A stretch of DNA of 20,927 nt, taken from an uncultured Oscillospiraceae bacterium. GTDB taxonomy: Bacteria; Bacillota; Clostridia; Oscillospirales; Acutalibacteraceae. The number at the start of each line of letters is the position of its first letter. The stretch's first letter is position 1. The translations under genes were made by a program, and so were the position numbers. Shown piece after piece: positions 7,761 to 15,293 of this stretch. Location: NCBI GenBank assembly GCA_900540535.1, contig UQGM01000044.1:1-20927 (forward strand). The letters run 5' to 3'. The notes under the pieces are model-generated. The model saw only the letters and a list, made by a program, of their open reading frames with translations. It was not told where the DNA came from and searched no databases.

Positions 7761-8861
7761 TTGAAGAAATACGATTATGTTATCGTAGGCAGCGGATTAT
7801 TCGCCGGAGTTTTTGCTTATTACGCTAACAAGGCTGGCAAGAAATGTCTTGTAGTTGAAAAGCGCTCTCATATCGGCGGTAATATTTATTGTGAAGATGT
7901 AAACGGAATACATGTCCATAAGTACGGTGCTCATATTTTTCACACCAGCAATCGTGAGGTGTGGAACTTTGTAAACTCTTTGGTTGAGTTTAATCGCTAC
8001 ACAAATTCTCCCATTGCAAACTATAAGGGCGAAATTTACAATATGCCTTTTAACATGAACACATTCAGCAAAATGTGGGGTGTTTTTACTCCTGAGGAAG
8101 CTCGCAGTATTATTGAGGAGCAGCGCTCAGCAATAAAGGGTGAGCCTAAGAACCTTGAAGAACAGGCAATAAGTCTTGTAGGTGTTGATATCTATAAGAA
8201 GCTTATTAAAGGATATACCGAGAAGCAGTGGGGACGTGACTGCAAGGATTTGCCGGCATTCATAATCAAAAGACTTCCGGTACGTTACACCTATGATAAT
8301 AACTACTTTAATGACCTCTATCAGGGAATACCGATCGGCGGTTACAACGTTCTCATCAACGCTCTCTTTGAGGGATGCGATATCGAGCTGGGTGTAGATT
8401 ATAACCTTAACCGTGAGAAGTATTCAGCTTTGGGTGAACGTATTCTATATACAGGTACACTTGATTCATTTTATGATTTCAAATTCGGTAAGCTTTCATA
8501 TCGCAGCTTGAGATTTGAGACTGAAGAACTGGCAGAAGAAAATCATCAGGGCGTTGCGGTGGTTAACTATACAGACCGTGAAACACCTTTTACACGCATT
8601 ATAGAGCATAAGCATTTTGAATACGGAACTCAGCCTACAACTGTGATTACACGAGAGTATCCGGTTGACTGGCAGGAGGGAATGGAACCCTACTATCCTG
8701 TCAATGATGATGCAAATCAGGAGCTGTTCAATCGTTATAAGCAATTGGCTGACCAGGAAGAAAACGTAGTTTTCGGCGGCCGTTTAGCGGAGTATAAATA
8801 TTACGATATGGATAAAGTAATAGAATCAGCTTTTAAACTGGTTGAAAAAGAACTGCGCTGA
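7761..8861 (+). CDS. glf: UDP-galactopyranose mutase
   Basis: A 366-residue FAD enzyme that converts UDP-galactopyranose to UDP-galactofuranose for surface glycans. The N-terminal dinucleotide motif YVIVGSGLFAG (about 6-16) and EKRSHIGGN (33-41) bind FAD. YGAHIFHT (55-62), YTEKQWG (152-158) and RLPVRYTYDNNYF (171-183) are signature segments. R175 and R279 correspond to the two substrate-phosphate arginines of E. coli Glf, and YYDMD near 347-351 ends the active site. I start at TTG 7761, behind GAGGGAGTG, because this gives the canonical family N-terminus and length; an upstream ATG at 7743 would add six residues. Four codons after GT-type stop spacing (14 nt) the glycosyltransferase gene begins, so the two form an operon. 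Confidence 0.96.
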   Translation: MKKYDYVIVGSGLFAGVFAYYANKAGKKCLVVEKRSHIGGNIYCEDVNGIHVHKYGAHIFHTSNREVWNFVNSLVEFNRYTNSPIANYKGEIYNMPFNMNTFSKMWGVFTPEEARSIIEEQRSAIKGEPKNLEEQAISLVGVDIYKKLIKGYTEKQWGRDCKDLPAFIIKRLPVRYTYDNNYFNDLYQGIPIGGYNVLINALFEGCDIELGVDYNLNREKYSALGERILYTGTLDSFYDFKFGKLSYRSLRFETEELAEENHQGVAVVNYTDRETPFTRIIEHKHFEYGTQPTTVITREYPVDWQEGMEPYYPVNDDANQELFNRYKQLADQEENVVFGGRLAEYKYYDMDKVIESAFKLVEKELR

Positions 8862-8875
8862 AAGGAGCGTAAAAA

Positions 8876-9937
8876 ATGCAGACAGATATTAAAATAAGTA
8901 TTATAATGCCCGTGTACAAAGTTGAAGAGTATGTGGGACGAGCTATTGAAAGCATTCAGGCACAGACCTTAAAGGAATTTGAATTCTTAATTGTAGATGA
9001 CGGTACACCGGACAGAAGCGGTATAATCTGTGATGAATATGCTGCAAGGGATCCGAGAATTCATGTAATCCATAAGGAAAACGGCGGAGCACCCAGTGCA
9101 AGAAATGTCGCAATTGACATTGCAAAGGGCAAGTACATGTACTTTATGGATTCCGACGACTGGGCAGAGCCTACAATGCTCGAGGATATGTATGAGCTGG
9201 CAGAAAAAACACAGTCACAGCTTGTTGTCGCCGGTTTTTACATTGATACTTATTATTCTGATACGGAATATGTTACTGATGAGTTTTCAGTAGCAGATAT
9301 GGACTTCAAGACACAGAAAGAGTTCCGTGAAAATGCATACAAGCTTTTCGACCGCAATCTTTTATATACTCCCTGGAACAAATTGTTTTCAGCTGCATAT
9401 CTGAAAGAAAACAATCTTAAGTTTCCCCAGACTTTCTGGGATGATTTCCCCTTTAATTTGAGCGTTGTACGTGATATTGAAAAGGTTGTTGTAACTTCAA
9501 AATGTTATTATCATTTTATCCGTGCCCGTGCAGAAAGCGAAACTGCCAAGTACAGAAGTGATATGTATGAAAAGCGTGAAGAAGAACACGGCTGGATGAT
9601 CGATTTGTATAAGCACTGGGGTGTAGATAACGCTGAAAGCAATGAGATGATTCAGCGCAGATACATTGAGAGAATTGTCGGTTGCATAGAAAATCTGACA
9701 AACAGCGGATGCACATTATCAGCTGCTGAAAAGAAGCAGGAGATAAAGAGAATTATAACAAGCGAGCGTGTTCGTGAGGCTCTTAAAATAGCCAATCCCC
9801 GCTCTTCCATGATGAAGATAGTACTTCTTCCCATTAAGTTAAAATGGACATGGCTTACTTATATAGAGGGCTGCTACATTTCAAAGGTTAAGTCCCAGAA
9901 CACCAAAAAATTTGCACAACTGAAAGCGAGCAGATAA
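8876..9937 (+). CDS. Family 2 glycosyltransferase
   Basis: A 353-residue GT-A fold enzyme. ISIIMPVYKVEEYV (7-20) opens the nucleotide-sugar fold, VDDGTPD (40-46) contacts the nucleotide, GGAPSARN (70-77) is the usual family segment, and the metal-binding DSD is at 92-94 (MDSDDW). The C-terminal third is less conserved and contains basic helices that may contact the membrane. It transfers a sugar to a lipid-linked glycan or capsule precursor; next to glf, galactofuranose is an attractive but unproven donor. It has AAAGGAG before ATG and lies 14 nt behind glf. No other polysaccharide genes follow, so this is a small isolated pair rather than a full cluster. Confidence 0.93.
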   Translation: MQTDIKISIIMPVYKVEEYVGRAIESIQAQTLKEFEFLIVDDGTPDRSGIICDEYAARDPRIHVIHKENGGAPSARNVAIDIAKGKYMYFMDSDDWAEPTMLEDMYELAEKTQSQLVVAGFYIDTYYSDTEYVTDEFSVADMDFKTQKEFRENAYKLFDRNLLYTPWNKLFSAAYLKENNLKFPQTFWDDFPFNLSVVRDIEKVVVTSKCYYHFIRARAESETAKYRSDMYEKREEEHGWMIDLYKHWGVDNAESNEMIQRRYIERIVGCIENLTNSGCTLSAAEKKQEIKRIITSERVREALKIANPRSSMMKIVLLPIKLKWTWLTYIEGCYISKVKSQNTKKFAQLKASR

Positions 9938-10022
9938 GAAGATATAAGTCAAGCATATGACTTAATTCTGGCGCATTACAGTATGTAAAATTATTAATCC
10001 ATAATTTGATATTTATATTTTA

Positions 10023-10055
10023 AGGCAGTCGCATAATGCGGCTGCCTGTTTTTTT
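10023..10055 (+). terminator. Intrinsic terminator of the glf operon
   Basis: An 11-bp stem (10023-10033 with 10037-10047, one G-U pair) with a TAA loop, followed by GTTTTTTT. It lies about 85 nt after the glycosyltransferase stop. A weaker 7-bp inverted repeat at 9945-9964 lacks a T tract. Confidence 0.92.
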
Positions 10056-10077
10056 ATTATTAATCTAAAACGATTTT

Positions 10078-10115
10078 TAAATAAAAATTCCTCTGCGAAA
10101 GAGCAGAGGAATTTT
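10078..10115 (-). terminator. Intrinsic terminator of guaB
   Basis: A 13-bp perfect stem (10084-10096 with 10103-10115) with a 6-nt loop. Read on the minus strand, the 3' arm runs into TTTTTATTTA. It sits just beyond the guaB stop and back-to-back with the glf-operon terminator. Confidence 0.9.
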
Positions 10116-10139
10116 GACATTCTTTTAAATATTAACTTA

Positions 10140-11612
10140 TCAGTTGCTGCCTGAGTAGTTGGGAGCTTCCTTAGTGATGAATACATCGTGAGGATGGCTT
10201 TCAACAAGACCTGCGTTAGTGATTCTGATAAACTGAGCCTTCTCCTGAAGCTCGTCAACAGTTGCACATCCGCAGTAACCCATACCGGCACGAAGACCGC
10301 CCATCATCTGGTAAACTGTATCTGAAAGGACTCCCTTGTAAGGAACACGACCTTCAACGCCTTCGGGAACAAGCTTTTTGTTGTTCTGCTGGAAGTAACG
10401 ATCACGGCTGCCGTGATTCATTGCGCCTATGCTGCCCATGCCACGGTAAACCTTGAACTGACGTCCCTGATAGATTTCTGTATCTCCGGGTGACTCTTCG
10501 CATCCTGCAACAAGTGAACCGACCATAACAACGTTTGCACCGGCTGCAATAGCCTTGACAATTTCACCGGAGTATTTGATTCCGCCGTCGCCGATAATCG
10601 GAATGCCATATTTTGCGGCGATGTTGGCTGAATCATAGATAGCTGTAATCTGAGGAACACCGATACCTGCAACAACACGAGTTGTACAAATTGAACCGGG
10701 GCCGATACCAACTTTAACTGCATCTGCGCCGCTTTCAATAAGAGCCTGTGTAGCGCTTGCAGTAGCAACGTTACCTGCTATTACAGAAACATTGGGGAAT
10801 GCAGCTTTAACCTTTTCGAGAACTGTGAAAATATTTTTGCTGTGACCGTGAGCTGAGTCAAGTACAAGAGCGTCAACCTGAGCTTCAACAAGAGCGCCTG
10901 CTCTGTCGAGAACATCGTCTGTTACACCGATTGCGGCAGCGCAGAGAAGTCTGCCCTTTTCGTCACGTGCTGTATTAGGATACTGAACAGCTTTTTCAAT
11001 ATCCTTAATAGTAATAAGCCCTTTGAGGTAACCCTCATCGTCAACAAGAGGAAGCTTTTCAATCTTATGCTTCATGAGGATTTCCTGAGCCTCTTGAAGA
11101 GTTGTACCAACGTGAGATGTTACAAGACCGTCCTTTGTCATGACGTCCTTGATTTTAACATTGAAATCGGGGAGGAATTTAAGGTCACGGTTTGTGATAA
11201 TTCCCACAAGCTTTCCGCCTTCGCAGATTGGAACACCGGAAATCTTAAATTTACCCATAAGCTCATCAGCTTCGGTAACTGTGTGCTCTGGTGAAAGGAA
11301 GAAAGGATTTACAATAACGCCGTTTTCAGAACGTTTTACCTTGTCAACCTCCTGAACCTGCTGTTCGATTGTCATATTCTTATGAATAACGCCAATACCG
11401 CCTTCACGGGCGATAGCGATTGCCATTTTGGACTCTGTAACCGTATCCATGGCAGCTGTCATAAGTGGAATGTTCAATGTAATTTTAGAAGTCAGCTTAG
11501 TTTTAAGACTTACGTCTGCCGGTAAAACATCTGACTGAGCGGGAATAAGAAGAACGTCGTCGAAAGTAAGTCCCTCTTTCAGAAATTTTTCGGCGGGATT
11601 TGTGTTAAGCAA
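10140..11612 (-). CDS. guaB: Inosine-5'-monophosphate dehydrogenase
   Basis: A 490-residue enzyme that oxidises IMP to XMP with NAD+, the committed step of GMP synthesis. The barrel begins with LTFDDVLLIPAQSDVLP (15-31). Two CBS domains (about 95-205) are inserted for nucleotide regulation. The catalytic loop GIGPGSICTTR (302-312) carries Cys309, YRGMGS is at 389-394, and the mobile flap contains SRDRYF and EGVEGRVPYKG. Everything is intact and of normal length. The start is TTG at 11612, 8 nt from a perfect AAAGGAGG. It is transcribed alone between its own promoter and terminator. No guanine riboswitch is seen in the short leader. Confidence 0.98.
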   Translation of the reverse strand: MLNTNPAEKFLKEGLTFDDVLLIPAQSDVLPADVSLKTKLTSKITLNIPLMTAAMDTVTESKMAIAIAREGGIGVIHKNMTIEQQVQEVDKVKRSENGVIVNPFFLSPEHTVTEADELMGKFKISGVPICEGGKLVGIITNRDLKFLPDFNVKIKDVMTKDGLVTSHVGTTLQEAQEILMKHKIEKLPLVDDEGYLKGLITIKDIEKAVQYPNTARDEKGRLLCAAAIGVTDDVLDRAGALVEAQVDALVLDSAHGHSKNIFTVLEKVKAAFPNVSVIAGNVATASATQALIESGADAVKVGIGPGSICTTRVVAGIGVPQITAIYDSANIAAKYGIPIIGDGGIKYSGEIVKAIAAGANVVMVGSLVAGCEESPGDTEIYQGRQFKVYRGMGSIGAMNHGSRDRYFQQNNKKLVPEGVEGRVPYKGVLSDTVYQMMGGLRAGMGYCGCATVDELQEKAQFIRITNAGLVESHPHDVFITKEAPNYSGSN

Positions 11613-11655
11613 GGCTCTCTCCTCCTTTGATTATTTAAAATTATTGTATTTCCTA

Positions 11656-11685
11656 ATTGTACCATTATTTACAGATTAAATACAA
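11656..11685 (-). promoter_or_regulatory. guaB promoter (extended -10)
   Basis: On the minus strand TTGTAT (11680-11685), 18 nt, then TACAAT (11656-11661) preceded by TGG, forming an extended -10. The leader to the TTG start is only about 35 nt. Confidence 0.65.
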
Positions 11686-11783
11686 TTGGAAAATCGAAAA
11701 ATGATTTTATTACAGCTTATAAGGATATTGGTCATTTTGCTGTAAACTGTCGATTAAATGCAGAAAAAGAAAAATAACAAGGT

Positions 11784-12641
11784 TTAAGCATCGGCTTTTT
11801 CTTGTTTGTTATCCTCAAAATCCGGTGAAAAACGACGGTAATGGAAAAGATACTGCTGTGCTACGCCTTTGTAGGGAGAATCCTCAAAGGGGAATCCGTC
11901 AGGATAAAGCTCCTTTAGAATCTTTTTAACCCATACGTCAATTGGGAAAGCATCCTTTTTGCCGCAGCCGTATAAAAGTGCACAGCTTGCTACTTTTGGC
12001 CCCACACCGGTTATCTTCATAAGGGAATTAAGTCCCTCTTCGAGAGGGAGTTTTTTAAGTTCGTAAAGCGGAACTTCTCCGGAAGCAACTTTTCTTGCAG
12101 CATCAACTATGTATTTGGCTCTGAATCCGGCTCTGAGGGGAGCAAGCTCTTCAGGAGTCATTTTTGCCAGTCTTTCAGCATCGGGGAATGAAAAATCTCC
12201 ATTTCCCAGATTATCACCGAAAGCTTCACAAAGACGTGAAATTATGCCCTTGATTCTCGGAATATTGTTGTTCTGAGAAATTATAAAAGAGCAAAGAGCT
12301 TCCCAAGGTTCCTGCTTTAAAAGGCGGATGCCTCCGCAAAAATCCATAGCTCTTGAAAGGTATAAATCACTGCTGAAACCTTCTCTGATTTTCTCATAGT
12401 CTGTATCAAAGTCGAAGTAATCTTTCCATATTGTATTGAACTTTTCTTCGTCGGTGTTTTCAAAAACTATTCCGTCAGCTGTTTCGTAAACTGTAAGGGG
12501 CGTGTCTTTGACAACTCCGTGCCATTTGTTATCCTCAGTCTTTTCCCAGCGGAAAGCCTGTCCGCAGTCGAGAGTTTGAGGAAGACTGAAAATATCTTCA
12601 GGTATTATAAGCAGATTGCTGCCGTTCTTTATAAGTTTCAA
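11784..12641 (-). CDS. OGG1-like 8-oxoguanine DNA glycosylase/AP lyase
   Basis: A 285-residue base-excision repair enzyme of the HhH-GPD superfamily. The N-terminal OGG_N domain begins near residue 10, with FSLPQTLDCGQAFRWE (18-33). EALCSFIISQNNNIPRIKGI (114-133) is a family segment. The helix-hairpin-helix ITGVGPKVASC (210-220) holds the catalytic lysine K216, and the GPD-loop aspartate is D235 (PIDVW). It removes 8-oxoguanine and probably nicks the abasic site. I start at TTG 12641 because an AGGATGTGAT site lies just upstream and a TTGAAA-17-TATAAT promoter occupies the stretch that a longer TTG start (12680) would translate. It has no operon partners. Confidence 0.93.
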   Translation of the reverse strand: MKLIKNGSNLLIIPEDIFSLPQTLDCGQAFRWEKTEDNKWHGVVKDTPLTVYETADGIVFENTDEEKFNTIWKDYFDFDTDYEKIREGFSSDLYLSRAMDFCGGIRLLKQEPWEALCSFIISQNNNIPRIKGIISRLCEAFGDNLGNGDFSFPDAERLAKMTPEELAPLRAGFRAKYIVDAARKVASGEVPLYELKKLPLEEGLNSLMKITGVGPKVASCALLYGCGKKDAFPIDVWVKKILKELYPDGFPFEDSPYKGVAQQYLFHYRRFSPDFEDNKQEKADA

Positions 12642-12662
12642 ATATATCACATCCTGTATACT

Positions 12663-12691
12663 ATTATATACAGAAGGCAAAAGCTTTTCAA
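12663..12691 (-). promoter_or_regulatory. Promoter of the OGG-like gene
   Basis: On the minus strand TTGAAA (12686-12691), a 17-nt spacer and TATAAT (12663-12668). Transcription should begin near 12656, just before the AGGATGTGAT ribosome site (12646-12655), giving a very short leader and excluding the upstream start codon. Confidence 0.8.
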
Positions 12692-12715
12692 CAACAGTTT
12701 AATGTTAAAGGGTAT

Positions 12716-12740
12716 GAAAAAAGGACGGTAAAACCGTCCT
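12716..12740 (-). terminator. Intrinsic terminator of mntP
   Basis: An 8-bp perfect stem AGGACGGT / ACCGTCCT with a 3-nt loop; on the minus strand it is followed by six T residues (12717-12722). It lies five bases beyond the mntP stop and just upstream of the next promoter. Confidence 0.9.
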
Positions 12741-12745
12741 GATTT

Positions 12746-13306
12746 TTAAAGAATTTCCAAATGCTCCAGGAGAATTTTAATTCCCAAAAGTATAAGTACA
12801 ACGCCGCCTGCAAGTTCTGCTTTGGATTTGTATTTTCCGCCGAAAGCGTTTCCGATATATACGCCCACAGCTGAGAGAGCAAAGGTAATAACACCGATAA
12901 GTGATGCCGCTGCAAAGATGTCCACACTCAGGAAAGCGAAAGTAACGCCGATTGCCAGAGCGTCGATGCTTGTTGCAACTGCCATGGGCAGCATGGCTCT
13001 CGGACTGAAAGAAGCGCTTGTTTCATTTTCTTCTTTTGAAAAGCTTTCTTTTATCATATTTGCGCCGATTAAAGCCAGCAGTACAAATGCTATCCAGTGG
13101 TCAAATGCCGTTATGTATCTTTCAAAGGCTGAACCGATAAAAAATCCGATTACCGGCATGAGAGCCTGAAATCCTCCGAACCAAAGGCCGGTTATAAGTG
13201 ATTTCTTAAGTTCCACGTTTCTTGAAGAGAGTCCCTTGCAGATTGATACAGCAAAAGCATCCATTGCAAGACCTAAAGCGAGAATAAAAAGTTCCGTAAT
13301 TCCCAT
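12746..13306 (-). CDS. mntP: Manganese efflux pump MntP
   Basis: A 186-residue, six-span membrane protein made of two DUF204 repeats. The paired motifs LGLAMDAFAVS (11-21) and ATSIDALAIGV (111-121) carry the conserved aspartates D16 and D115 needed for Mn2+ export. The repeated glycine motifs GFFIGSAF (54-61) and GVYIGNAFGGKY (148-159) also fit. The protein expels excess Mn2+ from the cytoplasm. The leader contains a yybP-ykoY manganese riboswitch, which independently supports the assignment. ATG at 13306 follows AAAGGAAAAG. It is a single-gene unit divergent from the ilvA operon. Confidence 0.96.
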   Translation of the reverse strand: MGITELFILALGLAMDAFAVSICKGLSSRNVELKKSLITGLWFGGFQALMPVIGFFIGSAFERYITAFDHWIAFVLLALIGANMIKESFSKEENETSASFSPRAMLPMAVATSIDALAIGVTFAFLSVDIFAAASLIGVITFALSAVGVYIGNAFGGKYKSKAELAGGVVLILLGIKILLEHLEIL

Positions 13307-13339
13307 AGCTTTCTTTTCCTTTCGTAGTTGAATCAGGGC

Positions 13340-13374
13340 AAAAAAAATACCCGGGTACAGCGGCTGTACTCGAG
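13340..13374 (-). terminator. Riboswitch-controlled terminator upstream of mntP
   Basis: On the minus strand CTCGAGTACAG pairs with CTGTACCCGGG (13364-13374 with 13350-13360; one mismatch, one G-U) around a CCG loop, followed by TATTTTTTTT (13340-13349). This is the off-state structure of the mntP leader. Confidence 0.85.
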
Positions 13375-13495
13375 CTAAAAGACGCAGATACAGCCGGATG
13401 TACTGTATTTGAGTCTCGTTAATTAAGATATGCCGGGCTAACGCCGGTATGTCGACATATCACACAATGTAATGTGCAAACTACTCCCTCTGAAT
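13340..13495 (-). promoter_or_regulatory. yybP-ykoY manganese riboswitch with terminator platform
   Basis: The minus-strand leader of mntP carries the class hallmarks in order: GAGGGAGTAG (about 13482-13491), then ATGTCGACATACCGG, then ACGAGACTC. These correspond to the conserved Mn2+-site loops of the yybP-ykoY aptamer, a class that turns on mntP-type genes when Mn2+ binds. A downstream terminator (13340-13374) completes the switch. RNA segment 13396-13389 (CGGCUGUA) can pair perfectly with 13368-13361 (UACAGCCG). This would disrupt the terminator and is a candidate antiterminator. The exact aptamer ends are approximate. Confidence 0.9.
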
Positions 13496-13505
13496 AACGG
13501 TATTA

Positions 13506-13533
13506 ATTATATTACTATTTCAAAAAAAGTCAA
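13506..13533 (-). promoter_or_regulatory. Promoter of the riboswitch-mntP transcript
   Basis: On the minus strand TTGACT (13528-13533), a 16-nt spacer and TATAAT (13506-13511). The predicted start near 13499 lies just 5' of the aptamer. Confidence 0.8.
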
Positions 13534-13573
13534 GAAAAACAGCGGTTAAAATGCCGAAAAAAACAACATTTGT

Positions 13574-13602
13574 TTGACATTCTTACCAAAAAGGATTATA
13601 TT
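13574..13602 (+). promoter_or_regulatory. Promoter of the ilvA-ridA-nitroreductase operon
   Basis: TTGACA (13574-13579), a 17-nt spacer and TATATT (13597-13602). The leader is about 45 nt. No T-box or attenuator is visible in it. Confidence 0.85.
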
Positions 13603-13652
13603 TAAAAACAGATTAAAATTTTTCGGAGCGTTGCCCCGCAGGAGGTTTTTTT

Positions 13653-14846
13653 ATGCCAACATTGGAAAAAATCAAAGATGCATCTAAGGTACTTTCAGAG
13701 ATAATAAGACCTACTTCATTAATTTATTCTCCGAAAATTGCTCCTGACTGTCATCTGTATTTAAAGCCTGAAAATCTTCAGGTTACCGGCTCATTCAAAG
13801 TAAGAGGAGCTTATTATAAAATATCCCGTCTTTCAGAGGAAGAAAAAGCAAAGGGTGTTATCGCTTGCTCTGCGGGAAACCACGCACAGGGTGTTGCTCT
13901 TGCAGCTACAAAGAGAGGAATCAAATCACTTATCTGTCTTCCCGACGGAGCACCTATTTCCAAGGTTGAAGCAACTAAGGGATACGGCGCTGATATCTGC
14001 CTTGTAAAGGGCGTTTACGATAACGCTTATCAGAAGGCTCTTGAGCTTAAAATGCAGCACGGATATACATTTATCCATCCCTTTGACGACGATGATGTTA
14101 TCGCCGGTCAGGGTACAATCGGACTCGAGATCTTAGAAGAGCTTCCCGATGCAGATGCCGTAATCGTACCAATCGGCGGCGGCGGACTTATTGCCGGTGT
14201 TGCAAGCGCAGTAAAGGCTATTAATCCCAAATGTAAGGTTTACGGCGTACAGGCTGCCGGAGCTCCTTCAATGTTTAATTCTATTCATTCTCACTCAATT
14301 GAAACTCTTCCCAATGTTTCAACTATTGCTGACGGTATTGCAGTTAAAACTCCCGGACAGCATACATTTGAAATTTGTGAAGACTGTGTTGACGAAATCG
14401 TCACAGTAACCGATGATGAAATTTCAACTGCAATCCTTGCACTTATTGAGGAGCAGAAGCTTATCGCTGAGGGAGCGGGTGCTGTTTCAGTTGCAGCCGC
14501 CATGTTCGGCAAGGTTCCGGTAAAGGGAAAGAAAGTTGTCTGCGTTGTTTCAGGCGGTAATATCGACGTTACCATTCTTTCAAGAGTTATTAACCGTGGT
14601 CTTCTCAATACAGGTCGTTCTGCTGATATCACAATTGAGCTTACAGATAAGCCCGGCCAGCTCAGCGAGGTTTCAAAAATCATTGCAGAAAAGGGCGGAA
14701 ACGTTGTTTCTATTTACCATGACAGAGGGGATCTCGATGTTGAAATCACAGGTTGCTATCTGAGAATAGTTCTTGAAACAAAGGATTTCGCACATATCCG
14801 TGAAATTAAGGATGCACTTTTAATGGCAGGCTTTAAGCTTGTTTAA
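13653..14846 (+). CDS. ilvA: Threonine ammonia-lyase with C-terminal ACT domain
   Basis: A 397-residue PLP enzyme that deaminates threonine to 2-oxobutyrate and ammonia, feeding isoleucine synthesis or catabolism. The PLP lysine is K49 in GSFKVRGAYY, the cofactor phosphate loop is GGGGLIAG (175-182), and SGGN (300-303) contacts the pyridine ring. One ACT domain occupies about 325-397 (ELTDKPGQLSEV). A length near 400 residues with a single ACT matches the shorter Firmicute form (TIGR01127 type) rather than the two-ACT biosynthetic IlvA, so tdcB-like catabolic use is possible. ATG follows AGGAGG. RidA, encoded 34 nt downstream, removes its reactive product. Confidence 0.94.
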   Translation: MPTLEKIKDASKVLSEIIRPTSLIYSPKIAPDCHLYLKPENLQVTGSFKVRGAYYKISRLSEEEKAKGVIACSAGNHAQGVALAATKRGIKSLICLPDGAPISKVEATKGYGADICLVKGVYDNAYQKALELKMQHGYTFIHPFDDDDVIAGQGTIGLEILEELPDADAVIVPIGGGGLIAGVASAVKAINPKCKVYGVQAAGAPSMFNSIHSHSIETLPNVSTIADGIAVKTPGQHTFEICEDCVDEIVTVTDDEISTAILALIEEQKLIAEGAGAVSVAAAMFGKVPVKGKKVVCVVSGGNIDVTILSRVINRGLLNTGRSADITIELTDKPGQLSEVSKIIAEKGGNVVSIYHDRGDLDVEITGCYLRIVLETKDFAHIREIKDALLMAGFKLV

Positions 14847-14880
14847 TCAGGTATAAACAATATAAAAGGAGTGTTTTGAA

Positions 14881-15255
14881 ATGTTCAAAGTAATCAGTAC
14901 AGATAAGGCTCCCGGAGCAATCGGACCTTATTCACAGGGAATCGTATGCAATGGTTTTCTTTTCGCTTCCGGACAGATTGCAATTAATCCTGCAAGCGGA
15001 GAGGTTGAAGCTTCAACAATCGAAGGACAGACAGAGCAGGTTATGAAAAACATCGGCGGACTTCTTGAGACTGCCGGAACAAGCTATGAAAACGTTGTAA
15101 AGACAACCTGTTTCCTTGCAGATATGGGAGATTTCGGAACTTTCAACGAGATTTATGCAAAGTATTTCACAAGCAAGCCTGCACGTTCATGTGTTGCAGC
15201 AAAGGCTCTTCCCAAGGGCGTACTTGTTGAAGTTGAGGTTATAGCTGCCGTTTAA
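14881..15255 (+). CDS. ridA: RidA family 2-iminobutanoate/2-iminopropanoate deaminase
   Basis: A 124-residue YjgF/YER057c/UK114 protein, a trimer that hydrolyses enamine/imine intermediates released by PLP dehydratases. Conserved residues are Y17 in GAIGPYSQG, G31 (ASGQIAI), the active-site arginine R102 in KPARSCVAA, and the C-terminal VEVEVIA strand with its glutamate. The length is the family norm. It has AAAGGAGTG before ATG. Its position directly after threonine ammonia-lyase is a textbook functional coupling. Confidence 0.97.
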   Translation: MFKVISTDKAPGAIGPYSQGIVCNGFLFASGQIAINPASGEVEASTIEGQTEQVMKNIGGLLETAGTSYENVVKTTCFLADMGDFGTFNEIYAKYFTSKPARSCVAAKALPKGVLVEVEVIAAV

Positions 15256-15293
15256 GTTTTGTGGCAGAATTATAACTGTGGGAGGAAACTTAA

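Noticed and set aside
10140..11612. Several open frames of 60-115 codons on either strand inside guaB, ilvA and the LCP gene
   Set aside because: They lie in other frames of strongly supported genes, have no ribosome sites and show repetitive, compositionally biased translations.
11613..11655. Guanine or purine riboswitch before guaB
   Set aside because: The leader from the predicted start is about 35 nt, too short for an aptamer.
11710..11745. Inverted repeat TTACAGC / GCTGTAA after the OGG-like gene
   Set aside because: The loop is 22 nt and the minus-strand tail is only TAAAATCATTTTT, so as a terminator it is too weak to annotate.
13603..13652. T-box or attenuator before the threonine ammonia-lyase gene
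   Set aside because: The leader is about 45 nt, with no T-box sequence and no terminator.
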